From Shimwellia pseudoproteus (GTDB taxonomy: Bacteria; Pseudomonadota; Gammaproteobacteria; Enterobacterales; Enterobacteriaceae), in contig NZ_WBXP01000029.1 in the NCBI RefSeq assembly GCF_016415625.1, positions 1 through 48,486 on the forward strand: a stretch of 48,486 nt of DNA. Reading direction: 5' to 3'. A program made the translations under genes and the position numbers. Shown here piece by piece: positions 8,606-17,984 of this stretch (the stretch's first letter is position 1; each line of letters begins with the position of its first letter). The notes beneath the pieces were generated by a model. The model worked only from the letters and a program-made list of their open reading frames with translations. It was not told the DNA's origin and ran no database searches.

Positions 8606-8654
8606 GGGCTTGATAAGCCCATTAATAAGCTCCCAGGGACGGGAGTTTATTAAT
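8606..8654 (+). other. Two consecutive stem-loops downstream of the decarboxylase-like gene
   Basis: The first hairpin is GGGCTT-gat-AAGCCC (8606-8620). The second, directly after it, is a 14-bp stem (8621-8634 with 8641-8654, one G-T pair) around the loop AGGGAC. Neither is followed by a T run. They may mark the 3' end of the mRNA or protect it; the T-tailed terminator lies about 40 bp further on. Confidence 0.55.
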
Positions 8655-8690
8655 AATGTGTTGTGTTAGCTATTAGCTCTGTTTGTATTT

Positions 8691-8722
8691 AAAAAATGCC
8701 CACGCTGATGTGGGCATTTTTT
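8691..8722. terminator. Bidirectional intrinsic terminator between the decarboxylase-like gene and mltC
   Basis: A 13-bp stem, AAAAAATGCCCAC and GTGGGCATTTTTT, encloses the loop GCTGAT. It has an A run on one side and a T run on the other, so it can stop transcription from both converging genes. Confidence 0.9.
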
Positions 8723-8748
8723 ATGGTCCCGCCGGGCGGCAGTACCGC

Positions 8749-9834
8749 TTAGCGCGCGTTGCGGTAATTGCTCTGGGCGCTATTGACCTTCGATAAATAA
8801 CGGCGCGACTCTGCCGACGGATGGCGAGTGGTCAGAGTCTGGTAAACGTCATCCGGGGTCATGGTGTTAATAATATTTACCGCTTTCACCCGGTCATTGG
8901 AAAATATCCGCAATACACTGCCTGCGCCGCCGTTATAGGCGGTAATAATCGCGTAGCGCCGGGAGGTCGGATTATCGATCCCGGACAGGTAGACGTCGTT
9001 TAACATCGCCAGATAGGCGGTGCCGGTATCAATGTTGCTCTGGGGATCAAACAGATAGCTGCGGCTCGGGGTGCCCCATTTCCCCTGGGAGCGGAACACA
9101 TCTTTCCCGGCACTGTGTTGCACCACCTGCATCAGCCCCAGGGCATCAGCATGGCTGACAGCATAAGGGTTGAAGCTGGATTCAGTCTGCATAATCGCGA
9201 GGATCAGCGACTCATCAATACCGTATTTACGGGCGGCCTGGCGCACCATCGCGATATATTTATGGGCGCGTTTATCGAGGTGGTTTGGCACCAGGCTTAT
9301 CGTCACGCTGTAAATAATGCGCAGGCCATTACTGCGGCTTTTCAGCCGGGTCTGGAGCAAATAGTCGGCAAATTTAGCGGCGCGCCCTTCCCAGCGAATG
9401 GGCTGGCCGGTGTTATCCACCACCTGGCCGTAGAGGAACGGCTGGCGTGAGATAAGCACGTCGTTGGCGTCAGAATAGAGGTCAATAGAGCCGGGATCAT
9501 CCCCCATCAGCAGGGTGGTGATGATGGCCTTGCGCAGGTGCTCTGCCGGATCGGTACCGGCGATGGTTTCAACGGTAATGGTGCCTTCATCAAAGTTGAT
9601 GTGGCTACGTGTTTGATATTTATCGGTATATTTTACGTAGTCTTTAGGACCCGCAATCAATACCTCATTGAAACCCCACAGATTTTCGATATTGTTGGCA
9701 AACTGCCCCATCAGAATATCAAAACCGTTGGTGTCCTTTACCCAGGCTTCGTTATAGGTCTCGGCGTTCTTTTTGTTACTGGAACAAGAGATCAACAACG
9801 GTGCCACCAGAGCCAGCGCTAAAAATTTTTTCAT
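8749..9834 (-). CDS. mltC: Membrane-bound lytic murein transglycosylase C
   Basis: MltC cleaves the glycan strands of peptidoglycan to give 1,6-anhydromuramyl products, acting from the inner face of the outer membrane. The 361-residue precursor has a lipoprotein signal peptide ending in LLISC (lipidated C17), an N-terminal MltC-specific domain and a C-terminal SLT domain. The SLT domain has the catalytic glutamate in [13 protein letters not shown] (E218), then ALGLMQV and AYNGG. Length agrees with E. coli MltC (359). It is downstream of yggX and mutY on the same strand, the same order as in K-12. Confidence 0.97.
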   Translation of the reverse strand: MKKFLALALVAPLLISCSSNKKNAETYNEAWVKDTNGFDILMGQFANNIENLWGFNEVLIAGPKDYVKYTDKYQTRSHINFDEGTITVETIAGTDPAEHLRKAIITTLLMGDDPGSIDLYSDANDVLISRQPFLYGQVVDNTGQPIRWEGRAAKFADYLLQTRLKSRSNGLRIIYSVTISLVPNHLDKRAHKYIAMVRQAARKYGIDESLILAIMQTESSFNPYAVSHADALGLMQVVQHSAGKDVFRSQGKWGTPSRSYLFDPQSNIDTGTAYLAMLNDVYLSGIDNPTSRRYAIITAYNGGAGSVLRIFSNDRVKAVNIINTMTPDDVYQTLTTRHPSAESRRYLSKVNSAQSNYRNAR

Positions 9835-9932
9835 GTTCAGGCGTGCATGTTGTTCAACAGGGGTGCCATAGCCCCCCTGTCAGCGGGTGTGAGCACCCGC
9901 TTTTGTTGTTGTTACCGGAAGGATATCTGTGA

Positions 9933-10205
9933 TCACTTCTCTGGCGGCGTAAAACCTTCAATATGGACATCCTTGCCTTCGAACAGGAAGTTGACCATTT
10001 CTTGTTCCAGCAGCTTGCGGTGTTCAGGATGCATCATGTTGAGCTTTTTCTCGTTAATCAGCATGGTCTGTTTGGTCTGCCACAGTTTCCATGCCTCTTT
10101 GGAGATTTCATTATAGATTCGTTTGCCCAGATCGCCCGGGTAAAGCTGAAAATCCTGACCCTCGGCATCGCGCTGCAGGTAGGTGCAAAAAATAGTTCGG
10201 CTCAT
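9933..10205 (-). CDS. yggX: Iron-traffic and oxidative-stress protection protein YggX
   Basis: YggX is a small cytosolic protein that helps protect iron-sulfur clusters from superoxide and is linked to iron trafficking in Salmonella and E. coli. The 90-residue product keeps the family start [10 protein letters not shown] with the conserved cysteine C7, and the middle segment [19 protein letters not shown]. It starts 16 bp after mutY, so the two are probably co-transcribed, with mltC downstream; a repair gene (mutY) and an oxidative damage protein in one transcript fit together. Confidence 0.96.
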   Translation of the reverse strand: MSRTIFCTYLQRDAEGQDFQLYPGDLGKRIYNEISKEAWKLWQTKQTMLINEKKLNMMHPEHRKLLEQEMVNFLFEGKDVHIEGFTPPEK

Positions 10206-10221
10206 GATTAATCCTCTCTTT

Positions 10222-11298
10222 TTACCGGCTTACCGGTACGGCGCAATCGGCAACGGCCCCTGCTCGTAATTGTTGTAACAGGCGCTCAACGGGCGCCGCT
10301 AACCCCACGGATGGCGGCTGGCCTAAGTTATACCAAAGACCGGGACGCTCATCCATGCATCCGCGGATGGATGACACACTCAGCCACATGGGGACGATAT
10401 CCAGATGGAAATGGCTGAAAGTATGCCGGAAAGCCGTTAGCTGGTGCAGATTATCTGCTGAAATGTGCCGTTGCGCCAGCCATGCACGCAGGGCGGCTTC
10501 ATCGTCAAACTGCGGAAAACAATATAACCCGCCCCACAGCCCAACCGGCGGGCGCTGCTGAAGGAAGACCTCGCCGTCGTGCTGCATCAGCAGAAAATAG
10601 CCGGTGCGCTCCGGCAGGGTCTGTTTGGGCTTTTTGCCCGGGTAGAGCGCCTGGCTCCCGGTGGCTAAGGCTTCACAGCCGCTGTTCAGCGGGCACAGCT
10701 CGCATTTAGGGCGTGAGCGGGTACACACCATGGCCCCCAGATCCATCATCGCCTGGTTGAAACGCGCAACGCCATCGGCCGGGGTAACGGACTCACTTAA
10801 TTGCCAGAGACGGTTTTCCACTTCTTTTTTACCCGGCCAGCCGGACACCGCATAGCAGCGGGCCAGTACCCGTTTCACATTGCCATCAAGAATAGGAAAA
10901 TGCTGACCGAGAGAGAGTGATAAAATCGCCCCCGCAGTGGACCGGCCAACACCGGGTAGTGCGGCAACTTCATCGAAAGTTTGCGGAAACTCGCCGTTAT
11001 GCTGTCCGGCAACCTGTTGGGCGGCTTTATGGAGGTTTCTTGCCCGGGCGTAGTAGCCGAGACCGGTCCACAGATGCAATACTTCATCCAGCGGCGCGTT
11101 GGCTAAATCCGTCACCGTGGGGAACTGCGCCATAAAGCGCTGGAAGTAAGGTATCACCGTGGTGACCTGCGTTTGCTGAAGCATTACTTCGGAGAGCCAG
11201 ACTTTGTATGGGGTTTTCTCCTGTTGCCAGGGAAGGGTCTTACGACCATATTTGTCATACCAGTCAAGTACCTGGCGGGAAAACTGAAGAGGTTGCAT
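10222..11298 (-). CDS. mutY: Adenine DNA glycosylase MutY
   Basis: MutY removes adenine mispaired with 8-oxoguanine or guanine, preventing G:C to T:A transversions. Counting from the ATG at 11298 the protein has 358 residues. It shows catalytic E37 ([11 protein letters not shown]), the helix-hairpin-helix [11 protein letters not shown] (114-124), catalytic D138 and the [4Fe-4S] cysteines C192, C199, C202 and C208. A C-terminal MutT-like domain recognises 8-oxoG. The opening extends upstream to 11352, but alignment with E. coli MutY (MQ...QF start) favours 11298; the adjacent ATG at 11301 is an alternative. The last 8 or so residues extend beyond the E. coli end. It is divergent from trmB. Confidence 0.96.
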   Translation of the reverse strand: MQPLQFSRQVLDWYDKYGRKTLPWQQEKTPYKVWLSEVMLQQTQVTTVIPYFQRFMAQFPTVTDLANAPLDEVLHLWTGLGYYARARNLHKAAQQVAGQHNGEFPQTFDEVAALPGVGRSTAGAILSLSLGQHFPILDGNVKRVLARCYAVSGWPGKKEVENRLWQLSESVTPADGVARFNQAMMDLGAMVCTRSRPKCELCPLNSGCEALATGSQALYPGKKPKQTLPERTGYFLLMQHDGEVFLQQRPPVGLWGGLYCFPQFDDEAALRAWLAQRHISADNLHQLTAFRHTFSHFHLDIVPMWLSVSSIRGCMDERPGLWYNLGQPPSVGLAAPVERLLQQLRAGAVADCAVPVSR

Positions 11299-11455
11299 CA
11301 TCACAGGGTCATTTTTGCACAGTAGGGATTTTGGCTGCCGATTCCAGCACAACAGCGCTGTAACTGTAAACCGGAACTTTCCCGTGCTTGCATCCCGGTA
11401 CTAACTTTGGATAATGCCCGTTTCCTGAACTTTTACGCGAGTAGATTTGAATCTC

Positions 11456-12175
11456 ATGATTAACGACGTCATATCACCGGAATTTGATGAAGATGGTCGC
11501 CCAATGCGACGCATTCGTAGTTTTGTCCGTCGCCAGGGGCGCCTGACGAAAGGGCAGCAGTTCGCGCTGGATAACTACTGGCCGGTGATGGGCGTAGAAT
11601 ACGTCGCACAGCCGCTGGATCTGGCGGCGCTGTTTGGCCGCGAGGCGCCGGTGGTGCTTGAGATAGGCTTCGGCATGGGGGCTTCCCTGGTGACGATGGC
11701 GAAAAATAACCCGCACCAGAACTTCCTTGGGATAGAGGTACACTCTCCCGGGGTCGGGGCTTGCCTGAGCGCGGCCCATGAAGAAGGGGTCACCAACCTG
11801 CGCGTGATGTGCCATGACGCGGTAGAAGTGCTGGAAAATATGATCCCCTGCAACGCGCTGTCCATGGTGCAGTTGTTTTTCCCCGATCCCTGGCACAAAG
11901 CGCGCCATAATAAGCGCCGCATCGTTCAGGTACCGTTTGCCGATCTGGTGAAAAGCAAGCTGAAACTGGGCGGCGCCTTCCATATGGCAACGGACTGGGA
12001 ACCTTATGCTGAACATATGCTCGAAGTGATGGTCTCTATTGATGGCTACCATAACTGCTCAGCAGAAGGGAATTATGTACCGCGTCCGGAATCACGTCCG
12101 GTCACTAAATTTGAACAGCGTGGCCAGCGTCTGGGCCACGGCGTATGGGACTTAATGTTCGAGAGGGTGAAGTAA
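11456..12175 (+). CDS. trmB: tRNA (guanine-N7)-methyltransferase
   Basis: TrmB methylates N7 of G46 in the variable loop of tRNAs, using S-adenosylmethionine. The ATG at 11456 gives 239 residues, the E. coli length; a TTG at 11447 in the same frame would add three. Motifs seen are the SAM-binding [43 protein letters not shown] and the C-terminal [17 protein letters not shown]. Its TAA stop shares bases with the yggL ATG (TAATG), indicating translational coupling. Confidence 0.97.
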   Translation: MINDVISPEFDEDGRPMRRIRSFVRRQGRLTKGQQFALDNYWPVMGVEYVAQPLDLAALFGREAPVVLEIGFGMGASLVTMAKNNPHQNFLGIEVHSPGVGACLSAAHEEGVTNLRVMCHDAVEVLENMIPCNALSMVQLFFPDPWHKARHNKRRIVQVPFADLVKSKLKLGGAFHMATDWEPYAEHMLEVMVSIDGYHNCSAEGNYVPRPESRPVTKFEQRGQRLGHGVWDLMFERVK

Positions 12176-12501
12176 TGGCAACACAACGTAGTCGTCGTCT
12201 GCGTAAAAAAATGCATATCGACGAGTTTCAGGAAATCGGTTTTTCTGTCGCCTGGCGTTTTCCTGAGGGCACCAGCGAAGAACAGATAGACAGCGTCGTC
12301 GATCTGTTTATTGAGCAGGTTATTGATGCCAACGGCCTGGCGTTTGACGGCAGCGGTTATCTGGCCTGGGAAGGGCTTATCTGTCTGCAAGAAATTGGTA
12401 AGTGCACCGACGCGCACCAGGCGCTGGTCCGCGCGTGGCTGGAAGAGCACAAACTGGAAGCAATCCGCACCAGCGATTTATTTGATATCTGGTGGGATTA
12501 A
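12175..12501 (+). CDS. yggL: YggL family protein (DUF469), ribosome-associated
   Basis: A 108-residue protein, the same length as E. coli YggL, with the family N-terminus RSRRLRKKMHIDEFQE and the conserved LAFDGSGYLAWEGLI segment. The family has been reported to associate with the 50S ribosomal subunit; its exact role is not settled. The ATG overlaps the trmB stop. The very basic start suits RNA binding. The gene ends in a WWD motif just before a hairpin. Confidence 0.93.
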   Translation: MATQRSRRLRKKMHIDEFQEIGFSVAWRFPEGTSEEQIDSVVDLFIEQVIDANGLAFDGSGYLAWEGLICLQEIGKCTDAHQALVRAWLEEHKLEAIRTSDLFDIWWD

Positions 12502-12509
12502 GTTGTCGC

Positions 12510-12530
12510 AGGGCCGGTTTTCCGGCCCTT
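12510..12530 (+). terminator. Hairpin between yggL and yggN
   Basis: GGGCCGG (12511-12517) pairs with CCGGCCC (12522-12528) around a TTTT loop, with an outer A-T pair. Only two T follow, so it is a weak terminator or a processing site that separates yggL from yggN. Confidence 0.5.
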
Positions 12531-12559
12531 ACTGTCTGGGTTACCTATCAGGAGCAGGT

Positions 12560-13276
12560 ATGATTCGTAAAGTTCTCACCGGCGTATTGTTGTGCGCCGC
12601 CATGCAGGCCCATGCTGATTACCAGTGCAGTGTTACCCCAAAAGATGATGTGGTTATCAATCCCCAGCAGGTTCAAGTCGTGGGGGAGAACGGCAACCTG
12701 GTGATTAACCCCGCCGGGGATGTGCAGTTCAATGGTAAGCAACACACGCTGAGCGCCGCACAGCGCCAGCTGGCGGTAAGCTACCAGCAATCACTGCGCA
12801 GCGATTTACCCTGGATTAATAACGGGGCGCTCTCGCGGGTGGATAAAAGCCGGGTCGCCCTGGATAACATCATCACCCAGCAGATGGGGGCCAGCAGCAA
12901 TATGCATGGCCGTCTGACCAAGCTGGACAAGCAGCTTAAAGAGCAGATGAGCCGGATTATCGAACAGCGCCAGGATGGTCTGACTTTCCACTATAAAGGT
13001 ATCGATCAGGTGCGTGCCGATGGCCAGCAACTGATTAACCAGGCGATGGGCGGTATCTTGCAGGACAGCATCAATGAAATGGGTGCCAGGGCGGTGCTGA
13101 AGGGCGGTTCCAACCCGCTGCAAAGCGTGCTGGGCAACCTGGGCGGTATGCAGACCGCGATTCAGGACGAATGGAAAAATCAGCAGCAGGATTTTGAACA
13201 GTTTGGCCGCGATGTCTGCCAGCGCGTTGTCTCACTGGAAGATCAGCGCACTAAGCTGGTTTCCGGCCTGAAATAA
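12560..13276 (+). CDS. yggN: YggN family protein (DUF2884), exported
   Basis: A 238-residue protein of the enterobacterial YggN family, function unknown. It has a clear signal peptide (MIRKVLTGVLLCAAMQAHA, cleavage near residue 19), so it is probably periplasmic. Two cysteines remain in the mature part (near the mature start and near the end). The region around the middle is rich in Q, K and E, compatible with helices or a coiled coil. The ATG at 12560 has the ribosome binding site AGGAGCAGGT. In K-12 the next gene downstream is not fau; here fau lies only 29 bp further on, convergent. Confidence 0.92.
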   Translation: MIRKVLTGVLLCAAMQAHADYQCSVTPKDDVVINPQQVQVVGENGNLVINPAGDVQFNGKQHTLSAAQRQLAVSYQQSLRSDLPWINNGALSRVDKSRVALDNIITQQMGASSNMHGRLTKLDKQLKEQMSRIIEQRQDGLTFHYKGIDQVRADGQQLINQAMGGILQDSINEMGARAVLKGGSNPLQSVLGNLGGMQTAIQDEWKNQQQDFEQFGRDVCQRVVSLEDQRTKLVSGLK

Positions 13277-13305
13277 TTCCCGCACCGCAGAGTAATCCCC
13301 GCCGG

Positions 13306-13902
13306 TTACCACTGCCAGATTCTGGACGGGGTAACCACCGCGGGTAGCGGAATATCCCAGGACTCACTCGGCAGGGCATCGACTTGCTGGCAGTCGTGGG
13401 CATAGCCCACCGGCTGCAGCCGGTATTGCCGCCAGTTTTGCAGGGTACGATCATAAAACCCGCCCCCCATTCCCAGGCGCTGGCCGTGAACGTCAAAGGC
13501 CACCAGCGGCACCACGAGCACATCCAGCGCCGCCAGCGGCAACACATGGCGCACATCGAGGTGCGGCTCCGCAATATTAAAGATATTGACCCGTAGCGGC
13601 GTGTGTGGCGTGTAGTGCAGAAACAGCAGGTTACCCGGGCTGAAGGGATGCAGCACCGGTAAATAGACCGCTTTCCCGGCCTGCCACAGGGCGTCAATCA
13701 GCGGGCGGGTATTCAGCTCACCATCAAAGGAGAGCGACACGGCCACGCGCTGTGCGTGCTGTAGCGGCGCATAGTGCATCATCTGGCTGGCGGCCTGATG
13801 GGCAAATTGCTGTTGTTGTTCGGGAGTAAGGGCGCGGCGGCGCTGACGAATATGTTTGCGGATATCGTGACGCAGTGTGGCAGTAGTCACATGAATGCTC
13901 AC
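13306..13902 (-). CDS. fau: 5-formyltetrahydrofolate cyclo-ligase
   Basis: Fau (YgfA) converts 5-formyl-THF to 5,10-methenyl-THF with ATP, recycling a by-product that inhibits serine hydroxymethyltransferase. The family motif region is GQRLGMGGGFYDRTL, with PLVAFD before it. As written, from GTG at 13902, it has 198 residues; the stretch homologous to the annotated E. coli start begins about 16 residues later and no good ribosome binding site is seen, so the true start is uncertain. It is downstream of 6S RNA on the same strand; in E. coli the two come from one transcript. It serves the same one-carbon pool as gcvTHP nearby. Confidence 0.94.
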   Translation of the reverse strand: MSIHVTTATLRHDIRKHIRQRRRALTPEQQQQFAHQAASQMMHYAPLQHAQRVAVSLSFDGELNTRPLIDALWQAGKAVYLPVLHPFSPGNLLFLHYTPHTPLRVNIFNIAEPHLDVRHVLPLAALDVLVVPLVAFDVHGQRLGMGGGFYDRTLQNWRQYRLQPVGYAHDCQQVDALPSESWDIPLPAVVTPSRIWQW

Positions 13903-13931
13903 AGAAAGAGGATAATGCGGGAAAGGTAGTG

Positions 13932-14115
13932 GGAATCTCCGAGATGCCGCAGCAGGCTGTAACCCTTGAACCCTTGGTTCAAGGTGAATGTGTCGTCATG
14001 GTCTTAAGGCTTCTCGGGCGGACCGAGCATGCGCACCGATCATGGAGCGCCACATTCTTGTGGTTTGAAATATCGGCTCAGGGGACTGGCCCACTTGCAA
14101 ACATCTCAGAGAAAT
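13932..14115 (-). ncRNA. ssrS: 6S RNA
   Basis: 6S RNA binds sigma70-RNA polymerase by imitating an open promoter and adjusts transcription in stationary phase. The transcript starts AUUUCUCUGAGAU (complement at 14115) and ends with CUCGGAGAUUCC (13932), so the two ends pair. The long hairpin with a central bulge and the stretch CUUGAACCAAGGGUUCAAGGG match E. coli 6S RNA, as does the length of 184 nt. It lies between zapA and fau, the usual place. Confidence 0.97.
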
Positions 14116-14155
14116 TTTTATCTGAGGTCACTCTACCATAGTTAACCGCAGATTG

Positions 14156-14485
14156 TTATTCAAAAGTGCTTCCCGGCCTTTCAGCATTGCGACCTTGCTC
14201 AAGGAGCGCGTCTTCAATAGTTTGCTGAAGCATTTTGATCCGCTGTTCCATACTGGAGGCGTAATCCCGGGTTTTGGCTTTTTCCTGCGCCAGTTCATAA
14301 CAGATGTTAAGTGCCGCGATAAAAACCAGTTGTTCACTATTGGTGACTCTAGTGCGAACTTTTAAATCTTGCAACCGCTGATCCAGCTCTTCCGCTGCCT
14401 GGTTCAGCGCATCCCGCTGTTCTGGCGGACAATTTACCCGCAAAGAACGACCGAATATTTGGATATCGACTGGTTGTGCAGACAT
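14156..14485 (-). CDS. zapA: Cell division protein ZapA
   Basis: ZapA binds FtsZ and cross-links protofilaments, stabilising the Z ring at midcell. The 109 residues equal the E. coli length. The N-terminal domain ([18 protein letters not shown]) binds FtsZ and the C-terminal half is a coiled coil that forms the tetramer (about residues 65-100). The gene is directly upstream of ssrS on the same strand and divergent from ygfB across 280 bp. Confidence 0.97.
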   Translation of the reverse strand: MSAQPVDIQIFGRSLRVNCPPEQRDALNQAAEELDQRLQDLKVRTRVTNSEQLVFIAALNICYELAQEKAKTRDYASSMEQRIKMLQQTIEDALLEQGRNAERPGSTFE

Positions 14486-14765
14486 GCCACCTTCCTGCTG
14501 ATTAACGCCCCTATAGAATCACAGCCTGTCCGGGGCTGCGCGGGGGGCAAAATATAGCTACCCTGAAACAAAGATACAAGCCCTGATATCGTCCTTTTTG
14601 CGGTTCGGTTTCAGGCCGGGGTCAGGTGGTCAGAGGTATCACACCTGCAAATACTCCGCAACTGTGCTGACATAACTACCGGTGTCACCCAGGGGATTCT
14701 GGTATCTCCGGGGGCCAAAGTGGTAGCATATCATGAACATTACCTTCCAACGATGGCGAAAGCGC

Positions 14766-15344
14766 ATGTCTATACAGAACACAATGCCTGACTACGAGAA
14801 AGTAGCTCAGTTACTCAACCAACAAAACATTGGCCTGACCCCGGCAGAAATGCACGGTTTGATCAGTGGCATGCTTTGCGGCGGTTGCAAAGACAGCGCC
14901 TGGCAGCCCTTAGTGCATGACCTGACCAACGAAGGGCTGGCCTTCAGCCAGGATCTGGCGGAAGCGGTGCGCCAAATGCACGCGGCCACCAGTGACGCGC
15001 TGGAAGATGACAGCTTTTTGTTTCAGCTTTACATCCCCAATGACGACGACGCCAGCGTGTTCCAGCGTGCTGATGCCCTGGCCGGCTGGGTAAACCATTT
15101 CCTGCTGGGGCTGGGTGTCACCCAACCCAAACTGGATAAAGTCAGCGGTGAAACCGGCGAAGCCATTAGCGATCTGCGTAATATCGCCCAGTTGGGGTAC
15201 GATGAAGACGAAGACCAGGAAGAGCTGGAAATGTCCCTGGAAGAGATCATCGAATATGTCCGGGTTGCGGCGTTACTGTGCAATGACACATTCAATCATC
15301 CGGAACCCACCGCCCCGGAAGTGCGCAAACCGACATTACACTAA
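14766..15344 (+). CDS. ygfB: YgfB family protein (UPF0149)
   Basis: A 192-residue acidic cytosolic protein of the UPF0149 family, equal in length to E. coli YgfB. Conserved blocks are [20 protein letters not shown] near the start, [16 protein letters not shown], and [20 protein letters not shown]. Its molecular job in enteric bacteria is not established. The ATG at 14766 matches the E. coli start; the frame is open back to 14733, which would add 11 residues. In E. coli it precedes pepP-ubiH-ubiI, as here, with a 138-bp gap. Confidence 0.94.
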   Translation: MSIQNTMPDYEKVAQLLNQQNIGLTPAEMHGLISGMLCGGCKDSAWQPLVHDLTNEGLAFSQDLAEAVRQMHAATSDALEDDSFLFQLYIPNDDDASVFQRADALAGWVNHFLLGLGVTQPKLDKVSGETGEAISDLRNIAQLGYDEDEDQEELEMSLEEIIEYVRVAALLCNDTFNHPEPTAPEVRKPTLH

Positions 15345-15482
15345 ACGATAGCGGCCCGCAGTCATTGACGTCATCCTGCGGCGGCAGATAACAACACGCC
15401 GGTAAAGGGTTAACTGGCGCGTTTGCCGCCAGCATATTCCTGCGTCTGGCATGGCGGGCTCCCGGTTTAATAAGGAGATGTC

Positions 15483-16796
15483 ATGACCCAGCAAGAATTT
15501 ACCCGTCGCCGCCAGGAGCTGCTCAGCAAAATGGCGCCCGCCAGTGCCGCACTGATTTTTGCCGCCCCCGAGGCGACCCGCAGCGCGGACAGCGAATACC
15601 CGTATCGTCAGAATAGCGATTTCTGGTACTTCACCGGTTTTAATGAGCCGGAAGCGCTGCTGGTACTGATCAAAAGCAATGAGTCCCACAGCCACAGCGT
15701 GATTTTCAACCGCCTGCGGGATAAAACCGCAGAGATCTGGTTCGGGCGCCGGCTGGGCCAGGAGGCCGCCCCCGCTGCGCTGGGGGTCGATCGCGCGCTG
15801 GCATTCTCCGAAGTTAACCAACAGCTCCACCTGCTACTGAATGGCCTGGATGTGGTGTACCACGCCCAGGGCGAGTACCCCTATGCCGATACCCTGGTGT
15901 TCAGCGCCCTGGATACGCTGCGCAAAGGGGCCCGCCAGAACCTGCACGCCCCGGCCACGCTAACCGACTGGCGGCCCTGGGTTCACGATATGCGGCTGCA
16001 TAAATCCCTCGAAGAAGTGGCCGTGATGCGCCGCGCCGGGGAAATCTCCGCGCTGGCCCATACCCGGGCCATGGAAAAATGCCGCCCGGGGATGTTTGAA
16101 TACCAGCTGGAAGGGGAGATTCTGCACGAATTTACCCGCCACGGGGCGCGCTACCCCTCCTACAACACTATCGTCGGGGGCGGGGAGAACGGCTGTATTC
16201 TGCATTACACCGAAAACGAAAGTGAATTGCGCGCCGGGGACCTGGTGCTGATTGACGCCGGGTGTGAGTACCAGGGGTATGCCGGTGATATTACCCGCAC
16301 CTTCCCGGTGAGCGGCACCTTTACCCCGGCCCAGCGGGCGGTGTATGACATCGTGCTGGACGCGCTGGACACCGCCACCCGGCTGTACCGCCCGGGGACC
16401 TCTATTCAGGAGGTCACCGGGGAAGTGGTGCGCGTGATGGTGCGTGGCCTGGTGGGGCTGGGCATCCTGCACGGCGAGGTAGACACCCTGGTGGCGGAAA
16501 ACGCCTACCGGCCTTACTTTATGCACGGGCTGAGCCACTGGCTGGGGCTGGATGTCCACGATGTCGGGGACTACGGCCAGGAGCGCTCGCGAACGCTGGC
16601 CCCGGGCATGGTGCTCACCGTGGAGCCGGGCCTGTATATTGCCCCGGATGCCGACGTCCCGGCGCAGTATCGCGGCATTGGTATCCGTATTGAAGATGAC
16701 ATTCTGATCACCGACTCCGGTAACGAAGTGTTGACCCGCGGTGTCGTGAAAACCGCGGATGAGATTGAGGCGCTGATGGCAGCGTCCCGCCAATGA
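15483..16796 (+). CDS. pepP: Xaa-Pro aminopeptidase (aminopeptidase P II)
   Basis: PepP removes N-terminal residues that precede proline. The 437-residue protein (E. coli 441) has the creatinase-like N-terminal domain and the C-terminal pita-bread domain with the dimanganese site. Metal ligands appear in LIDAGCEYQGYAGDITRTFPV (split here as D in LIDAG and D in YAGDITR), H in MHGLSHWLGLDVHD, E in TVEPGLYI and E in IRIEDDI. AAGGAGAT lies just before the ATG. Its TGA overlaps the ubiH start (ATGA at 16793), so the two are translationally coupled. Confidence 0.97.
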   Translation: MTQQEFTRRRQELLSKMAPASAALIFAAPEATRSADSEYPYRQNSDFWYFTGFNEPEALLVLIKSNESHSHSVIFNRLRDKTAEIWFGRRLGQEAAPAALGVDRALAFSEVNQQLHLLLNGLDVVYHAQGEYPYADTLVFSALDTLRKGARQNLHAPATLTDWRPWVHDMRLHKSLEEVAVMRRAGEISALAHTRAMEKCRPGMFEYQLEGEILHEFTRHGARYPSYNTIVGGGENGCILHYTENESELRAGDLVLIDAGCEYQGYAGDITRTFPVSGTFTPAQRAVYDIVLDALDTATRLYRPGTSIQEVTGEVVRVMVRGLVGLGILHGEVDTLVAENAYRPYFMHGLSHWLGLDVHDVGDYGQERSRTLAPGMVLTVEPGLYIAPDADVPAQYRGIGIRIEDDILITDSGNEVLTRGVVKTADEIEALMAASRQ

Positions 16797-17971
16797 GCGT
16801 GATTATCACCGGGGGAGGTATGGCCGGGGCCACGCTGGCGCTGGCCCTTTCCCGGCTCACCGCCGGCCAGTTACCGATTCACCTGGTGGAGTCGAGAGCA
16901 CCGGAATCGGCCGCGCACCCCGGGTTTGATGCCCGGGCCATTGCCTTATCCCACGGCACCTGCCAGCATTTGCAGCGGTTCGATATCTGGCCTGCCCTGG
17001 CCGATTGTGTGACCCCGATAACCCGGGTGCATGTCAGTGACCGCGGCCACGCCGGGTTCACCACCCTCGACGCCGGTGATTATGATATCGACGCGCTCGG
17101 CCACGTGATTGAACTGCATGAGGCCGGGCAGCGGCTGTTTACCCTGCTGCGCCAGGCACCCGGGATCACCCTGCATTGCCCGGCCAGCGTGACCGGGGTG
17201 GAGCGTACCGCTGACCACGCCCGGGTGACTCTGGACAACGGCACCGCCTTAAGCGCGCAACTGCTGGTGGCGGCGGACGGGACGCGTTCGGCCCTGGCCG
17301 GTCGTTGCGGTATTACCTGGCAACAGCGGGACTATCAACAAGTAGCGGTGATAGCCAATGTGTCCACGGCGCTGCCTCATCAGGGGCGCGCCTGGGAGCG
17401 GTTCACCGCCGATGGCCCACTGGCAATGTTACCGATGTCCGGTAACCGCTGCTCTCTGGTATGGTGCTTCCCGGCGGCGCGCCGCCAGGAGATTGAGCAG
17501 TGGAGCGACGCGCGTTTTTGCCATGAATTACAACAGGCCTTTGGCTGGCGGCTGGGGCAGATAACCTACAGCGGCCAGCGTCACTGTTACCCGCTGGCGC
17601 TGACCCAGGCGGATCGCAGTGTCACTCACCGGCTGGCGCTGGTGGGGAATGCCGCCCGGACCCTGCACCCGATTGCCGGGCAGGGGTTTAACCTCGGGAT
17701 CCGCGATGTGGTTAGCCTGGCGGAGGCACTTGCCCAGGCCTGGGCACGCGGCGAGGATATTGGCAGCCGTGGGATATTGTCCGGCTATCAGGCCCGCCGG
17801 GCAGCAGACAAAGCCGCCACGATTGGGGTAACAGATGGCCTGGTCAGCCTGTTTGCTAACCACTGGTTCCCGCTGGTTATTGGCCGCAACCTGGGCCTGA
17901 TGACCATGGAATGGCTCTCTCCGGCGCGTAATGCGCTGGCTTATCGCACCCTTGGCTGGGTCGCCCGTTAA
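16793..17971 (+). CDS. ubiH: 2-octaprenyl-6-methoxyphenol hydroxylase (ubiquinone synthesis)
   Basis: UbiH is an FAD monooxygenase that hydroxylates the ring during aerobic ubiquinone synthesis. It has 392 residues, the E. coli length. The N-terminal Rossmann motif IITGGGMAGATLALAL, the DG motif VAADGTRSALAG and the second FAD motif LVGNAARTLHPIAGQGFN (described by its core residues) place it firmly. It overlaps pepP at its start and is followed after 13 bp by its paralogue ubiI, so the two hydroxylases are made together. Confidence 0.97.
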   Translation: MSVIITGGGMAGATLALALSRLTAGQLPIHLVESRAPESAAHPGFDARAIALSHGTCQHLQRFDIWPALADCVTPITRVHVSDRGHAGFTTLDAGDYDIDALGHVIELHEAGQRLFTLLRQAPGITLHCPASVTGVERTADHARVTLDNGTALSAQLLVAADGTRSALAGRCGITWQQRDYQQVAVIANVSTALPHQGRAWERFTADGPLAMLPMSGNRCSLVWCFPAARRQEIEQWSDARFCHELQQAFGWRLGQITYSGQRHCYPLALTQADRSVTHRLALVGNAARTLHPIAGQGFNLGIRDVVSLAEALAQAWARGEDIGSRGILSGYQARRAADKAATIGVTDGLVSLFANHWFPLVIGRNLGLMTMEWLSPARNALAYRTLGWVAR

Positions 17972-17984
17972 CAGGAGTGTAGAT

